Shown one piece after another: positions 12,806 to 21,417 of a stretch of 34,343 bases of DNA. Source of the DNA: Actinomycetota bacterium (GTDB lineage: Bacteria > Actinomycetota > Thermoleophilia > Gaiellales > Gaiellaceae); NCBI GenBank assembly GCA_005883965.1, contig VAWL01000070.1, forward strand, positions 1 to 34,343, given 5' to 3'. Position numbers and translations under genes: made by a program. The notes under the pieces are model-generated. The model was not told the DNA's origin and made no database searches. It saw only the letters and a list, made by a program, of their open reading frames with translations. Numbering within the stretch: the first letter of the stretch is position 1; every line of letters starts with the position of its first letter.

Positions 12806-14227
12806 TTGACCGCAGTCCTGAAGCCAATCACTCTTGTTGCGGAGCCCGGAGGAATGCAGTTCCGGGTCGCATTCGGGTTACGGCATCTCAGGGGAGCAGA
12901 CGGTACTCACCACCGAATAGAGGATTGGGTGGAACTAAACGAAGCCTTTCGACGGATTGTCCTGCAGCACGTGCGACTCATCGCGTGCTTCGTGATCACA
13001 GGCCTCGCCGTGGGCGCGCTCGTGCATCGCGCCACAGGGAAGACCTTTACCACGTCGGCGCGGCTGGCGCTTGACACGCAGGACCCGGCGTCCCGGACCG
13101 AAGCGGCTGCGATAGCCGACATGGGCCAGGCGATCGCGACGAGCCCAGCGCAAATCCGAGCAGCGCTCAACCGCAGTCATGTCCGTCGAGATGTCGCTGG
13201 CGTCGCGCACCACGTCGCCGTCCGACCTTTGGGGACGTCGGGCGTCCTCGAGCTCTCGTATAGCGATCGGACCTCGCACGGCGCGAAAACCGTGGCGGAC
13301 GCGCTGGCCGCTCAGCTGATCCGGACTCGCCTCGCGATCAGCAACGGCGAGCTCCAGCGGGCCCTCTCTGCAAGCACCGGACAGATCGACGGCATCAATC
13401 GCAAGATCGCCGAGCTCGACGCAACGGCCGCGTCAGACCCGGCGGCCGCTGCACAACGGGATCTCCTTGCACAACAGCGTTCGACGATCGAGAGCGAGCG
13501 TGCAACTCTCCTTTCGAGCGCAGCGCTACGACCGAAGCCGTCGATCATCAGCCCTGCAGTTCTCCCCACGCACGCGACTACTTCCGGTCTGATCCCGTAC
13601 ATGACGCTTGGCGCGATCTTCGGCCTGATACTCGCACTCGGCACCGCCGGCCTGGTGGAGATGATCCGACCCACAGTCGTCGGTGAGGACGCCCTCGCCC
13701 GGGAATTCGATGCGCCACTTCTGGGCAGGTTGTCGGGGGTGCCCGGTCAGGCGTCGCTGGTGGCGGACACGACGTCATTGGCCGACCACATCAGGCTCGC
13801 CAGTGAAGGCTCCCGGGTACACGGTGTCTGGCTGGTCGGTGCAGGGCCTTCGGTCGACCTGAGGTCGCTCGCTGTCGCGCTCACACGTTCCGGCGATTCC
13901 AACGGCTCGTCCAGGGCTCCAAAGGCAGCCAACGACCCACATGCGCGGGGCGTCACGGTCGACGTATTCGATGCGCACACGTGGTCGCCGAACGGCGGAG
14001 GTGCGGGCGTGGTCCTTGTTTCGCCGCTCGCCCTCAAGAAGGAAGATCTCATCGAGACAAATCAACTTCTCGAGCTGAGCAGGTTGCCGGTCCTGGGTCT
14101 GATCACGTATGACGGCGAACGCCCGTGGCGGCCGGGCCTACGCCCTGTCGACCCGGTCGGCAAGGGTGTGACAAAGCCGGCTCAGCAGAGCGGCCTAGAG
14201 AAGGTCACTCGCTCGAGCTCGCGTTGA
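12806..14227 (+). CDS. Wzz-like chain-length protein with degenerate tyrosine-kinase-type domain
   Basis: Two membrane helices (around residues 57-75, LIACFVITGLAVGALV; and 266-286, YMTLGAIFGLILALG) flank an extracytoplasmic coiled-coil-rich region. This is the Wzz/polysaccharide co-polymerase layout that sets chain length. The cytoplasmic tail aligns in position with a bacterial tyrosine kinase, but the Walker A site is lost: around residue 343 it reads LVGAGPSVDLRSL with no GKT/GKS. A Walker A'-like VTVDVFDAH and a VVLVSPLAL strand remain. The tail is thus probably a structural pseudokinase. TTG at 12806 is preceded by GGGGAGG at 5 nt, which supports this start. The gene is divergent from the proline-repeat gene and first in the rightward polysaccharide set. 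Confidence 0.75.
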   Translation: MTAVLKPITLVAEPGGMQFRVAFGLRHLRGADGTHHRIEDWVELNEAFRRIVLQHVRLIACFVITGLAVGALVHRATGKTFTTSARLALDTQDPASRTEAAAIADMGQAIATSPAQIRAALNRSHVRRDVAGVAHHVAVRPLGTSGVLELSYSDRTSHGAKTVADALAAQLIRTRLAISNGELQRALSASTGQIDGINRKIAELDATAASDPAAAAQRDLLAQQRSTIESERATLLSSAALRPKPSIISPAVLPTHATTSGLIPYMTLGAIFGLILALGTAGLVEMIRPTVVGEDALAREFDAPLLGRLSGVPGQASLVADTTSLADHIRLASEGSRVHGVWLVGAGPSVDLRSLAVALTRSGDSNGSSRAPKAANDPHARGVTVDVFDAHTWSPNGGGAGVVLVSPLALKKEDLIETNQLLELSRLPVLGLITYDGERPWRPGLRPVDPVGKGVTKPAQQSGLEKVTRSSSR

Positions 14228-14261
14228 ACGCGTTGCGAGGGCGGCCGTCTGTGTTCGTTCT

Positions 14262-16304
14262 ATGCCGGCCCTCCCGGGCGTGCGTCGCCTAGTTGCCTTC
14301 CTCGCAGGAGCTGTGCTGATCGGGTACATGATCGTCGCCCTCGGCACCGCAGCCGGCAAGCCCTTGGGCGGTCGTCCGTCGGCGCCGGCCGAGGCTGGCA
14401 AGGCGCCACGGCATCGGTACATGATCAACTCGGGCTCGAGCGCGCCGCTCGTCGCGTCCTATGGCTGGAACCTCCTCGACGTCAGCTCGAAGTGGAGAGC
14501 CGACCGGCTCCCGGGCAGGACGCGCGGCCTGGTGTGGCTCGGCGATTACGACAATTCCACTTGCGGGTGGCAAGTCTCCGATGACGAGCTTCGAAGCGAA
14601 GTACAGCGGATGGCTCGCGATCGAAAGGTCTTTGGGTTCTACATCTCCGACGAGCCCGATCCGAACGCGTGCCCGGCGGCGCCGGCACAGCATCGAGCAC
14701 GCACGCAGCTCATACACGCGCTCAGTCCGGGCAAGCCGACGATCCTTGTCGTTGACTCGAATTCGGGTCGAGCGACTCTCGAGCAGATCCCGAAATGGGT
14801 AGGCGCAGCCGACATTCTCGGGCTCGATCCGTATCCGTGCTACCGGGGCAAGCGGTGTCATTTCGACTGGATTGGCAGGGTCATCACGGCCGCCAACAAG
14901 GCGCGAGTGCCGTATTGGGGAGTGGTGCAGGCCTTCGCCGACTCGACCTGGCGCTGGCCGACGAACGCCGAGGAACGGCACATGCTCTCGCAATGGGCAG
15001 CGTCGAGGCAGTCCGGCTACATGACTTTCAGCTGGAGATGGGACGGCCATAGCCTCACGCAGCAGCGAGGCTTGCTCGACGTCTTCAGGCGCTTCAACCG
15101 ATCCGCGCCCGGCGTACGTTCCACAGGGCGAAGCACGGGACTACGGCCAGAGCGGACGCTTGGTGGCACGGCCACGGAGCTGCATTACACCTACGCCGGT
15201 CCGAACTCCGTGACGTTCGACTGGACGGGAACGGCTCGCTCCGTTCGCTACGGGCCTACGACGCGCTACGGGTCGGTTGTTCCCGCCCGCCACCCGAGGA
15301 TCACGCCCTTTTCGTCGAAGGGGCCATTCTGGCAGGCGACGATCACTGGATTGCAGCGCGGGAAACGGTATCGCTACGCGGTAGGCCGGGTGAAGTCCGC
15401 TTTTTCGACCCCGCCGGTAGGCCGGTTTCGGTTCGACCTCGAAGCCGACGTCGGGGCATCCAGTGACTACGACGCCGTCAGCGTGACCCAGAAACAGATT
15501 TTCGCGGACAACCCGGCCTTCGTGATCCTCGCCGGGGACCTCTCGTATGGAAACGATCACGGCCAGCCGGCGGTCGACAGGCATTTCAACGACGTGATGG
15601 CCTGGAGTCGCCGTGCCGCATACATGGCCGCCTGGGGCAATCACGAATGGGACGAGTCGACGGACGACCTCCGAAACTACAAGGGGCGAATCGGAATCCC
15701 ACACGGGCACGCGTCTCCTGGCGCACCGGGTGAAGGGTGCTGCGGCGCGGATTGGGGCTGGTTCGATGCCGGCGGAGTGCGGTTCATCTCCTATCCGGAG
15801 CCCTACACCGATGCGACGTGGACCGACTGGCAACGGAAGGCCGTGCGGCTGATGGCGGCCGGTCAACGCAATCCTCGGATCCACTTCATCGTGACCTTCG
15901 GCCATCGACCCGCCTACTCCACCGGGCACCACCCTGGCGACAAGTCACTCGCGTCGATTATCGACGCCCTCGGAGACCGCTATTCGAAGTACGTCTTGAA
16001 TCTGAACGGGCACTCTCACGACTACGAGCGTTTCGTGCCGATCCACCACGTTGTGCAGATATCGGCCGGCGCCGGCGGCTCGAGTCTGGAAGCGTGGTCG
16101 CGTGGCCCAGACTCTCGTACAGCCGTCCGCGCTCTGCACCTGGAGCATTTGCGAGTGGACGTGAGCGCCAGCAGGATGCGAATCGAGGCCGTGTGCGGGC
16201 CGCCCTCCTCAAGCCAGGGCATCAGTTGTCGGCTGGGAACGGTGATCGACTCGTACACAATCCGCACGCCCCGCCGAGCGCAGGTGAAGGCGAGAGAGGG
16301 CTGA
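14262..16304 (+). CDS. Secreted TIM-barrel-like / purple-acid-phosphatase fusion
   Basis: After an N-terminal hydrophobic export segment (LVAFLAGAVLIGYMIVALG), residues ~50-275 resemble a glycoside-hydrolase-type TIM barrel (FGFYISDEPDPN, ILGLDPYPCY, SGYMTFSWRWDG). A FnIII-like stretch (~295-390) leads into a metallophosphoesterase of the purple acid phosphatase type. All seven metal-ligand positions of that family are visible: Asp396, Asp426, Tyr429 (GDLSY), Asn460 (GNHE), His548 (FGHRP), His584 and His586 (NGHSHDYER). The phosphatase part is therefore likely active; the barrel's activity is not proven. The gene follows the Wzz-like gene by 34 bases and precedes the dehydratase, so it probably trims or modifies the exported polymer. 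There is no clear ribosome binding site at the ATG. Confidence 0.8.
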   Translation: MPALPGVRRLVAFLAGAVLIGYMIVALGTAAGKPLGGRPSAPAEAGKAPRHRYMINSGSSAPLVASYGWNLLDVSSKWRADRLPGRTRGLVWLGDYDNSTCGWQVSDDELRSEVQRMARDRKVFGFYISDEPDPNACPAAPAQHRARTQLIHALSPGKPTILVVDSNSGRATLEQIPKWVGAADILGLDPYPCYRGKRCHFDWIGRVITAANKARVPYWGVVQAFADSTWRWPTNAEERHMLSQWAASRQSGYMTFSWRWDGHSLTQQRGLLDVFRRFNRSAPGVRSTGRSTGLRPERTLGGTATELHYTYAGPNSVTFDWTGTARSVRYGPTTRYGSVVPARHPRITPFSSKGPFWQATITGLQRGKRYRYAVGRVKSAFSTPPVGRFRFDLEADVGASSDYDAVSVTQKQIFADNPAFVILAGDLSYGNDHGQPAVDRHFNDVMAWSRRAAYMAAWGNHEWDESTDDLRNYKGRIGIPHGHASPGAPGEGCCGADWGWFDAGGVRFISYPEPYTDATWTDWQRKAVRLMAAGQRNPRIHFIVTFGHRPAYSTGHHPGDKSLASIIDALGDRYSKYVLNLNGHSHDYERFVPIHHVVQISAGAGGSSLEAWSRGPDSRTAVRALHLEHLRVDVSASRMRIEAVCGPPSSSQGISCRLGTVIDSYTIRTPRRAQVKAREG

Positions 16305-16306
16305 CC

Positions 16307-17314
16307 GTGGCAGACGGGTCTATGTCCTACTGGAGTGGTCGCCGCGTGCTGGTCACCGGCGCCGGGGGTTTCATCGGTAGCCACGTTTGTGAGTTGCTCG
16401 TCGGCGCCGGGGCAAGCGTCCGCGCGTTTGTTCGCTACAACTCTCGAAACGACTACGGGTGTCTCGAGTTCTGCGAGCCAGAGATGAGGGAAGAGCTCGA
16501 GATCTTCACTGGTGATCTCGCAAACCCCGAGGCGGTCGCCGGAGCGGTCGCTGGGTCCGACGTTGTTCTCCATCTCGGCGCGCTCATCCCGATTCCCTAC
16601 TCGTACCGGCACCCGAGGGAGTTCGTAACAGCCAATCTGGAAGGAACCCTCAACGTGCTCGAAGCCACGCGTCGGCTGGAGGTTTCGCGGATCGTCCAGA
16701 CTTCGACCAGCGAGGTATACGGGACGGCGATGAGTGTTCCGATTCCGGAGCACCATCCGCTCCACCCCCAGTCGCCATACGCCGCGTCCAAGGTCGGCGC
16801 GGATCAGCTGGCGCTCTCGTACGGGAGATCGTTCGAGACGCCGGTCGTCGTTGCCCGTCCCTTCAATACTTTCGGTCCGCGCCAGTCGGCTCGGGCGGTG
16901 ATTCCGACAGTCATCACGCAGGCGCTCTCGCGCGAGGCGATCGAGCTCGGGTCAACCTCGCCCACCCGTGACTTCGTCTACGTGGAAGACACCGCGCGCG
17001 GGATCATCCGTTGCGCAGAGGTCGACGACGCCCTGGGTGAGGTGATCAACCTCGGCACCGGAGTGGAAGTTTCGATCGGTGGGATCGTCGAGCGGGTGCT
17101 GGCGCTCGTCGATCGCCAGCTGCCTGTGCTCGTCGCCGAGGATCGACTTCGGCCACCCCACAGCGAGGTCGAACGGCTGATCGCCGACCGCAGCAAGGCA
17201 CGCGCGATGCTCGGCTGGGAGCCTGCCATCGATTTCGACGAGGGGCTTCGTCGCACGATCGAGTGGCTCCGCGGCTCGCTTGCCGTGTACAAACCGAGCA
17301 TCTACAACGTCTGA
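16307..17314 (+). CDS. LegB-type NAD-dependent nucleotide-sugar 4,6-dehydratase
   Basis: This extended short-chain dehydrogenase has the Rossmann motif VTGAGGFIGSH, the catalytic TSTSEVYG and Tyr-x3-Lys (SPYAASK). The blocks RAFVRYNSRND, ALIPIPYSY, RPFNTFGPRQSARAVIPT and TPTRDFVYVEDT resemble LegB. LegB-like enzymes convert UDP-GlcNAc to the 4-keto-6-deoxy sugar. A DegT aminotransferase further along could then add a 4-amino group. The GTG at 16307 has GAGGG 6-8 nt upstream and lies 2 bases after the previous stop; the ATG at 16322 is an alternative. Other legionaminic-acid genes (legC, neuB-like) are absent here, so a 4-amino-4,6-dideoxy sugar is the likelier product than a nonulosonic acid. 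Confidence 0.85.
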   Translation: MADGSMSYWSGRRVLVTGAGGFIGSHVCELLVGAGASVRAFVRYNSRNDYGCLEFCEPEMREELEIFTGDLANPEAVAGAVAGSDVVLHLGALIPIPYSYRHPREFVTANLEGTLNVLEATRRLEVSRIVQTSTSEVYGTAMSVPIPEHHPLHPQSPYAASKVGADQLALSYGRSFETPVVVARPFNTFGPRQSARAVIPTVITQALSREAIELGSTSPTRDFVYVEDTARGIIRCAEVDDALGEVINLGTGVEVSIGGIVERVLALVDRQLPVLVAEDRLRPPHSEVERLIADRSKARAMLGWEPAIDFDEGLRRTIEWLRGSLAVYKPSIYNV

Positions 17315-17321
17315 CGACCGA

Positions 17322-17362
17322 CCCTTGGCGAGCTGCTGTCCGCAGCGCCGTCCGCCTAAGGG
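17322..17362. terminator. Large hairpin between convergent dehydratase and beta-helix genes
   Basis: CCCTTGGCG (17322-17330) pairs with CGCC-T-AAGGG (17353-17362, one bulged T). An inner stem GCTGC/GCAGC (17332-17336 and 17342-17346) forms inside the loop. It fills the gap between the two stop codons and includes the beta-helix gene's stop at 17356-17358. No U-run follows on either strand. Confidence 0.45.
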
Positions 17363-19713
17363 GAAGCGATGAAGGCGTCGTCCGCGTAGAAGACAGCGCC
17401 GGGCGCAGCTTTCGCGACGTAGACGTTGAAATCCAGCGTGGAGGCACCGGGCGCAACAACGGTGTGCGTCACGGAGACTTGTTGCCACGACGTCGTCAGG
17501 GCCACCTGTGCGCTCGTCGTCCCCACCAACGTCGAACCATTGTACTCCCGGAACCTGAGCGTGATTATCGCGCCGGGCGTGTCCGCGCGAACCCAGATGC
17601 CGCCTACATAATTGCCCGGCAGCGTCGTCTTCACCCAGTTCGGAGAGTCGTTGAGGTCGGCTGCACTCGCCGTCGTACCGGTGTTCGTGAGCTGAGCAGC
17701 CCAGCCGCCAGAGTGGCTCCCCGCTACTCGTGTGAGGACGATGTTCGCGCCCGAGCCGGAGGTGTTCCAACCGGACAGATCCGTCTCGAAGCCCGGGTTT
17801 TTCACCAGGTTGGCCGCAGCACTGACGGTGACCTGAGAGCTCGCGCTCGACGACTGCCCGGCCGTATCCGTCACCGTCACGGTGACGGTGTAGGTGCCCG
17901 CCGCTGGGTAGCTGTGGTCGGCGCTCGCTCCTGCCTGGGGGCCGACCGTTGCCGAACCGTCGCCGAAGTCGAAGCTGTAGCTGGCGATCGGCGTGGCGTC
18001 AGTGTCGCTGGACCCGGATGCATCGGCAGTGACCTCAAGTGGCGCAGGGCCCGAGGAGGGACTGACCGTCAGCGCCGCATTTGGCGGCGAGTCGATCGTT
18101 GCGGCGCTGACGGTGGCTTGCGAGCTGGCGCTCGACGACTGGCCGGCCGTGTCCGTCACCGTAACCGTGACGGTGTAGGTGCCCGCTGCTGGGTAGCTGT
18201 GGTCGGCGCTCGCTCCTGCCTGCGGGCCGACCGTCGCCGAGCCGTCGCCGAAGTCGAAGCTGTAGCTGGCGATCGGCGTGGCGTCGGTGTCGCTCGACCC
18301 GGATGCATCGGCCGTGACCGTAAGCGGCGCAGGGCCCGAGGAGGGACTGACCGTCAGCGACGCGGACGGGGGCGCGTCGAGGGTGCTCGGCTGGAACTCG
18401 AATGCACCGGCATCGTCATAGGTGCGAGGGCCGGCACCCGTGTTTGGCGTAGCAGGGTCGTCGATCCGAGGAAGATCCTCGGCGTCCAGGGCGGGCTGCC
18501 CGCTCGTACCTGAATCTGCGTAATCGATCGCGGGGGAGCCGGCGACGAGGTGGAAGTCACGCGCGCCGATGTCGCGCCACTTCGGGTCGGCGTCGAGGCC
18601 GTGGCTCATCTGCCCGCTTGTGGCCTGGTAGGCGGCCAACGTGGTGTAGCTGACCGAGTTCCAGATCAAGAGCGTGTCCGGTGTCGTCAGGTGGACGACG
18701 TTGTAATCCACTGTCGTACCAGCCGTGGACCCGCTCTCGACGCGGATGTCACTGTGTGTCCGCGGACTCCTGATTCCGTTGTCGACGCTGATGTTGTTCA
18801 TGATCGTGCCGCCTGTTGAATTGCCCTCGAGGTTGATCCCGGCGGTCACGTTCTTGTAGACGGTGTTGCCGATGATTCGCTGGCCGGTGGTGCGCAAGTC
18901 GTCGATTCCGTGGTCGCCGTTGTTGTACGAAACATTGTTGTAAATCAGGGTGTCGTTCGCGCCTGAATACGACTCAATGCCGGAGTCCTCGTTGTCGTGC
19001 GTGATGTTGTTGTCGACGACGTTCGCGGTCGACTCATAGATGCGGATGCCCGGCGCCGCACGCTCGAACCCGCGGGCGTTCCTGAACGTTTCGTTTCCCC
19101 GCACCTCGTTTCGCGTTCCACCGACCACCATGATTCCGGCATAGCTGTTGTCGTGGCTCTTGTTCCCCACTATCAAGGAATCGGTTGAGTTGTTGAGCCG
19201 GATTCCTGCGCGGGTCATGCCGCTCGTCTGGAAGCCGGCGTAGCTCACGTTGTTGTTCGAGATCGTGATGGACGACGAGCTCGACACGGTGATTCCGTAG
19301 TCAGGGGTATTCGTCACCGTGAACCCGTCGACCGTGATCCAGCTCCGGCCGGAGATCACGAACCCGTTCGTTCCCCCCGTCACCGTTACGGTCGCGCCGG
19401 GCGCGGCCCTGAGAGCGATCGGCGCAGTCGGGGTCCCGGACTTCGAGATCGTCACCTTCTCGGAGTACGTACCCCCTGCTACCTGCACCGTCTGCCCCGG
19501 GGCGACTTTCGCAACGGCCGCGCCGATCGTGCAGAACGGTGCGGCTTGCGCGCCGCTCCCAAAGTCCGAGCAGCTGGGACTCGCACCGTCGACGTAGAGC
19601 GTCGTCGGAGACCCGCCGAGCGCGGGCGAAATCGAGGTCAGGACCAGCGCAACTGCCACAGCGCAGAGTCCGAGCGCTGCCGACCGCGGGCGAGGACGAA
19701 ATCGACGCAGCAT
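17356..19713 (-). CDS. Secreted right-handed beta-helix protein with two PKD domains and C-terminal binding domain
   Basis: The 785-residue protein starts with a signal peptide (ALGLCAVAVALVLTSISPALG). A DUF1565/NosD-like parallel beta-helix follows (repeats of the type SITISNNNVSY, GIRLNNSTDSLIVGNKSHDN, DTLIYNNVSYNNGDHGI). This fold is common in polysaccharide lyases, hydrolases and epimerases. Two nearly identical PKD domains come next (SYSFDFGDGSATVGP, YTVTVTVTDTAGQSS). A last ~150-residue jelly-roll-like domain (NPGFETDLSGWN, GIWVRADTPG, VFYADDAF) looks carbohydrate-binding. It probably acts on or binds the polymer made by its neighbours. It is transcribed opposite to the synthesis operon, starting at ATG 19713. 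Confidence 0.85.
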   Translation of the reverse strand: MLRRFRPRPRSAALGLCAVAVALVLTSISPALGGSPTTLYVDGASPSCSDFGSGAQAAPFCTIGAAVAKVAPGQTVQVAGGTYSEKVTISKSGTPTAPIALRAAPGATVTVTGGTNGFVISGRSWITVDGFTVTNTPDYGITVSSSSSITISNNNVSYAGFQTSGMTRAGIRLNNSTDSLIVGNKSHDNSYAGIMVVGGTRNEVRGNETFRNARGFERAAPGIRIYESTANVVDNNITHDNEDSGIESYSGANDTLIYNNVSYNNGDHGIDDLRTTGQRIIGNTVYKNVTAGINLEGNSTGGTIMNNISVDNGIRSPRTHSDIRVESGSTAGTTVDYNVVHLTTPDTLLIWNSVSYTTLAAYQATSGQMSHGLDADPKWRDIGARDFHLVAGSPAIDYADSGTSGQPALDAEDLPRIDDPATPNTGAGPRTYDDAGAFEFQPSTLDAPPSASLTVSPSSGPAPLTVTADASGSSDTDATPIASYSFDFGDGSATVGPQAGASADHSYPAAGTYTVTVTVTDTAGQSSSASSQATVSAATIDSPPNAALTVSPSSGPAPLEVTADASGSSDTDATPIASYSFDFGDGSATVGPQAGASADHSYPAAGTYTVTVTVTDTAGQSSSASSQVTVSAAANLVKNPGFETDLSGWNTSGSGANIVLTRVAGSHSGGWAAQLTNTGTTASAADLNDSPNWVKTTLPGNYVGGIWVRADTPGAIITLRFREYNGSTLVGTTSAQVALTTSWQQVSVTHTVVAPGASTLDFNVYVAKAAPGAVFYADDAFIASP
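17820..18389 (-). repeat. 285-base tandem repeat encoding the two PKD domains
   Basis: Two copies, starting near 17820 and 18105, are offset by 285 bases (95 codons) and are very similar in bases as well as in protein. The near-identity points to recent duplication or gene conversion. Confidence 0.75.
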
Positions 19714-19785
19714 GGGCGGCCTTCATTGTCGAACATCGCCCCCACGGCGTGACCTCCACGTTCGGGGGGTCTTCCACCAAGCCCA

Positions 19786-19814
19786 TTGACACTCTCGGCG
19801 GAGCGGCCGACCAT
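19786..19814 (+). promoter_or_regulatory. Candidate promoter for the polysaccharide operon
   Basis: TTGACA (19786-19791) is a perfect -35. Seventeen bases on lies GACCAT (19809-19814), a weak -10. It sits in the 160-base divergent gap between the beta-helix gene and the sugar transferase gene. Confidence 0.35.
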
Positions 19815-19873
19815 GCACGCACCCTCAATGCGGCCGGGGAGAGAGCCGGGAAGAGGGAGAGAGAGGGGGTTCT

Positions 19874-20605
19874 GTGATTGCCATTTGGCCCACGGCGCCG
19901 CGCGCGCAAAGCGTGAACGCGAGCCGCTTGATCGACATCGCCGTCGCCGGCGCGTTCTTGCTCGTCTTAATGCCTCTCTTGCTCGTTATCGCCGCCGCAA
20001 TTCGGATCGACAGTCGGGGGCCGATTTTTTTCCGCTGTCGCAGGGTCGGTTTTCGCGGCGCCGAGCTGCAGATGCTGAAGTTTCGGAAGATGCGCGACGG
20101 CGCCCCCGGCGACGCCGTGACGCTCAGCACCGATGAGCGGTTTACCTCAGTTGGGCGCGTTCTCGCCAGGACGAAGCTCGATGAGCTACCCCAGCTATGG
20201 AACGTCCTCAAGGGCGAGATGACGCTCGTCGGCCCACGGCCGGAAGATCCACAATTCGTCGCGCTCCGCAGCGACGACTACGCAACGCTTCTGACGGTGA
20301 AGCCGGGAGTGACCGGCTTCTGTCAGCTCGCCTTCGCCAAGGAGGGCGACGTCCTCGACCGCGAGGACCGGGTCCGGGACTACGTCGAACGGCTGTTTCC
20401 GCAGAAGGTGGCGCTCGACCTGCTGTACGTCAACCGGCGCTCGCTGCTGCTCGATCTCCGCATTCTCGCCTGGACGTCAGCGGCCGTGGTTGGAAGGCGC
20501 GACATCGCCGTGGACCGAAGCACCGGCGCGCTGGGAGTTCGGGAACCACGCGGCGAGAAGGCGGCCGTTTCAGTGCCTGCCAGAGGGGTTGGACTGGAGC
20601 AGTGA
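19874..20605 (+). CDS. Polyprenyl-phosphate sugar-1-phosphate transferase (priming enzyme)
   Basis: This transfers a sugar-1-phosphate from a nucleotide sugar to undecaprenyl phosphate and so starts repeat-unit assembly on the inner membrane face. The 243 residues are the short, monotopic form. A single hydrophobic hairpin (IAVAGAFLLVLMPLLLVIAAAI) is followed by the catalytic core: FFRCRRVGFRG, LKFRKMR, LARTKLDELPQLWNVLKG, MTLVGPRPE and KPGVTGFCQL. Those blocks are diagnostic of the family. GTG at 19874 has a GAGGGGG ribosome binding site 4-5 nt upstream. It opens the seven-gene operon running to 27404 and overlaps the next gene by 4 nt (GTGA). The exact sugar cannot be told; the upstream LegB-type enzyme suggests an amino-dideoxy sugar. 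Confidence 0.92.
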   Translation: MIAIWPTAPRAQSVNASRLIDIAVAGAFLLVLMPLLLVIAAAIRIDSRGPIFFRCRRVGFRGAELQMLKFRKMRDGAPGDAVTLSTDERFTSVGRVLARTKLDELPQLWNVLKGEMTLVGPRPEDPQFVALRSDDYATLLTVKPGVTGFCQLAFAKEGDVLDREDRVRDYVERLFPQKVALDLLYVNRRSLLLDLRILAWTSAAVVGRRDIAVDRSTGALGVREPRGEKAAVSVPARGVGLEQ

Positions 20606-21414
20606 CCGAGGGGGTTTTGGACCTTCGCGAAGACCTCGCCGCCCGGGCACGCCGACGACGCCCCCTGAAGGCGGTAGTCCTCGCGGGCGGAATGGGCACT
20701 CGTCTCGCTCCGTACACGTCGGTGCTACCCAAGCCGTTGATGCCGATCGGCGACCGCTCGATTCTCGAGCTGGTTCTCGGGCAGTTCGCCGCCTGCGGGA
20801 TCACCGACGTCACCCTCTGCGTCGGGCACCTCTCGCACCTGATCGAAGCCGTGCTCGACAACCGCCCCGAAGACGGTGTCGAGATCAAATTCGTGCGCGA
20901 GGACGAGCCTCTCGGCACGGCGGCGCCGCTAAGACTCGTCGATGGGTTGGACCGGACCTTCGTCGCGATGAACGGAGACGTCCTGACGACGCTCCCCTAC
21001 GACGGGTTCCTTCGGCACCACCGACGCAACCGCAACATCGTGACGATCGCGACGCGAGAGCGCACTACGCAGATCGACTATGGCGTCCTCTACCTCTGCG
21101 GGAATGGCCGGCGGAATCAGGTCGCGTCTTACGACGAGAAGCCGCAGATGACCGCGACCGTGAGCATGGGCATCTATGCCATTGAACCGGCGGCCCTGGC
21201 CTACATCCCCCGGAGAGGCCGCTTCGACTTCCCGGATCTCGTGAAGGCCCTTCTGCGGGCGGGAGAGAAGGTCGGCGTCTATCGCCACGACGGGCTCTGG
21301 TTCGATATCGGCCGGCCAGACGACTACGAAGAGGCCGTCGCGGCCTGGGTCGAGATGCCGACGCCTTCGTTGGCGGTAAGGGCCGTTTCCTCCGCGGCAT
21401 CACAGGGAGCCTGA
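20602..21414 (+). CDS. Sugar-1-phosphate nucleotidyltransferase
   Basis: The 270-residue enzyme joins a sugar-1-phosphate to a nucleotide triphosphate, releasing pyrophosphate. The signature AVVLAGGMGTRLAPYTSVLP with the following KPLMPIG is the nucleotide-binding loop. REDEPLGTAAPL and FVAMNGDVL (metal-binding Asp) come next, then EKPQMTATVSMGIY and GLWFDIGRPDDYEEA at the end. The family is RmlA/ManC-like, but the specific sugar is uncertain. The frame is open far upstream, but similarity begins after the GTG at 20602. GGAG lies 4 nt before it, and it overlaps the previous stop by 4 nt. Translation coupling with the priming transferase is likely. Confidence 0.9.
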   Translation: MTEGVLDLREDLAARARRRRPLKAVVLAGGMGTRLAPYTSVLPKPLMPIGDRSILELVLGQFAACGITDVTLCVGHLSHLIEAVLDNRPEDGVEIKFVREDEPLGTAAPLRLVDGLDRTFVAMNGDVLTTLPYDGFLRHHRRNRNIVTIATRERTTQIDYGVLYLCGNGRRNQVASYDEKPQMTATVSMGIYAIEPAALAYIPRRGRFDFPDLVKALLRAGEKVGVYRHDGLWFDIGRPDDYEEAVAAWVEMPTPSLAVRAVSSAASQGA

Positions 21415-21417
21415 ACC

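Noticed and set aside
16307-17314. Full legionaminic-acid pathway suggested by the LegB-like enzyme
   Set aside because: Only the dehydratase and a generic aminotransferase are present; no NeuB-, LegC/G- or CMP-transferase-like gene is in the window.
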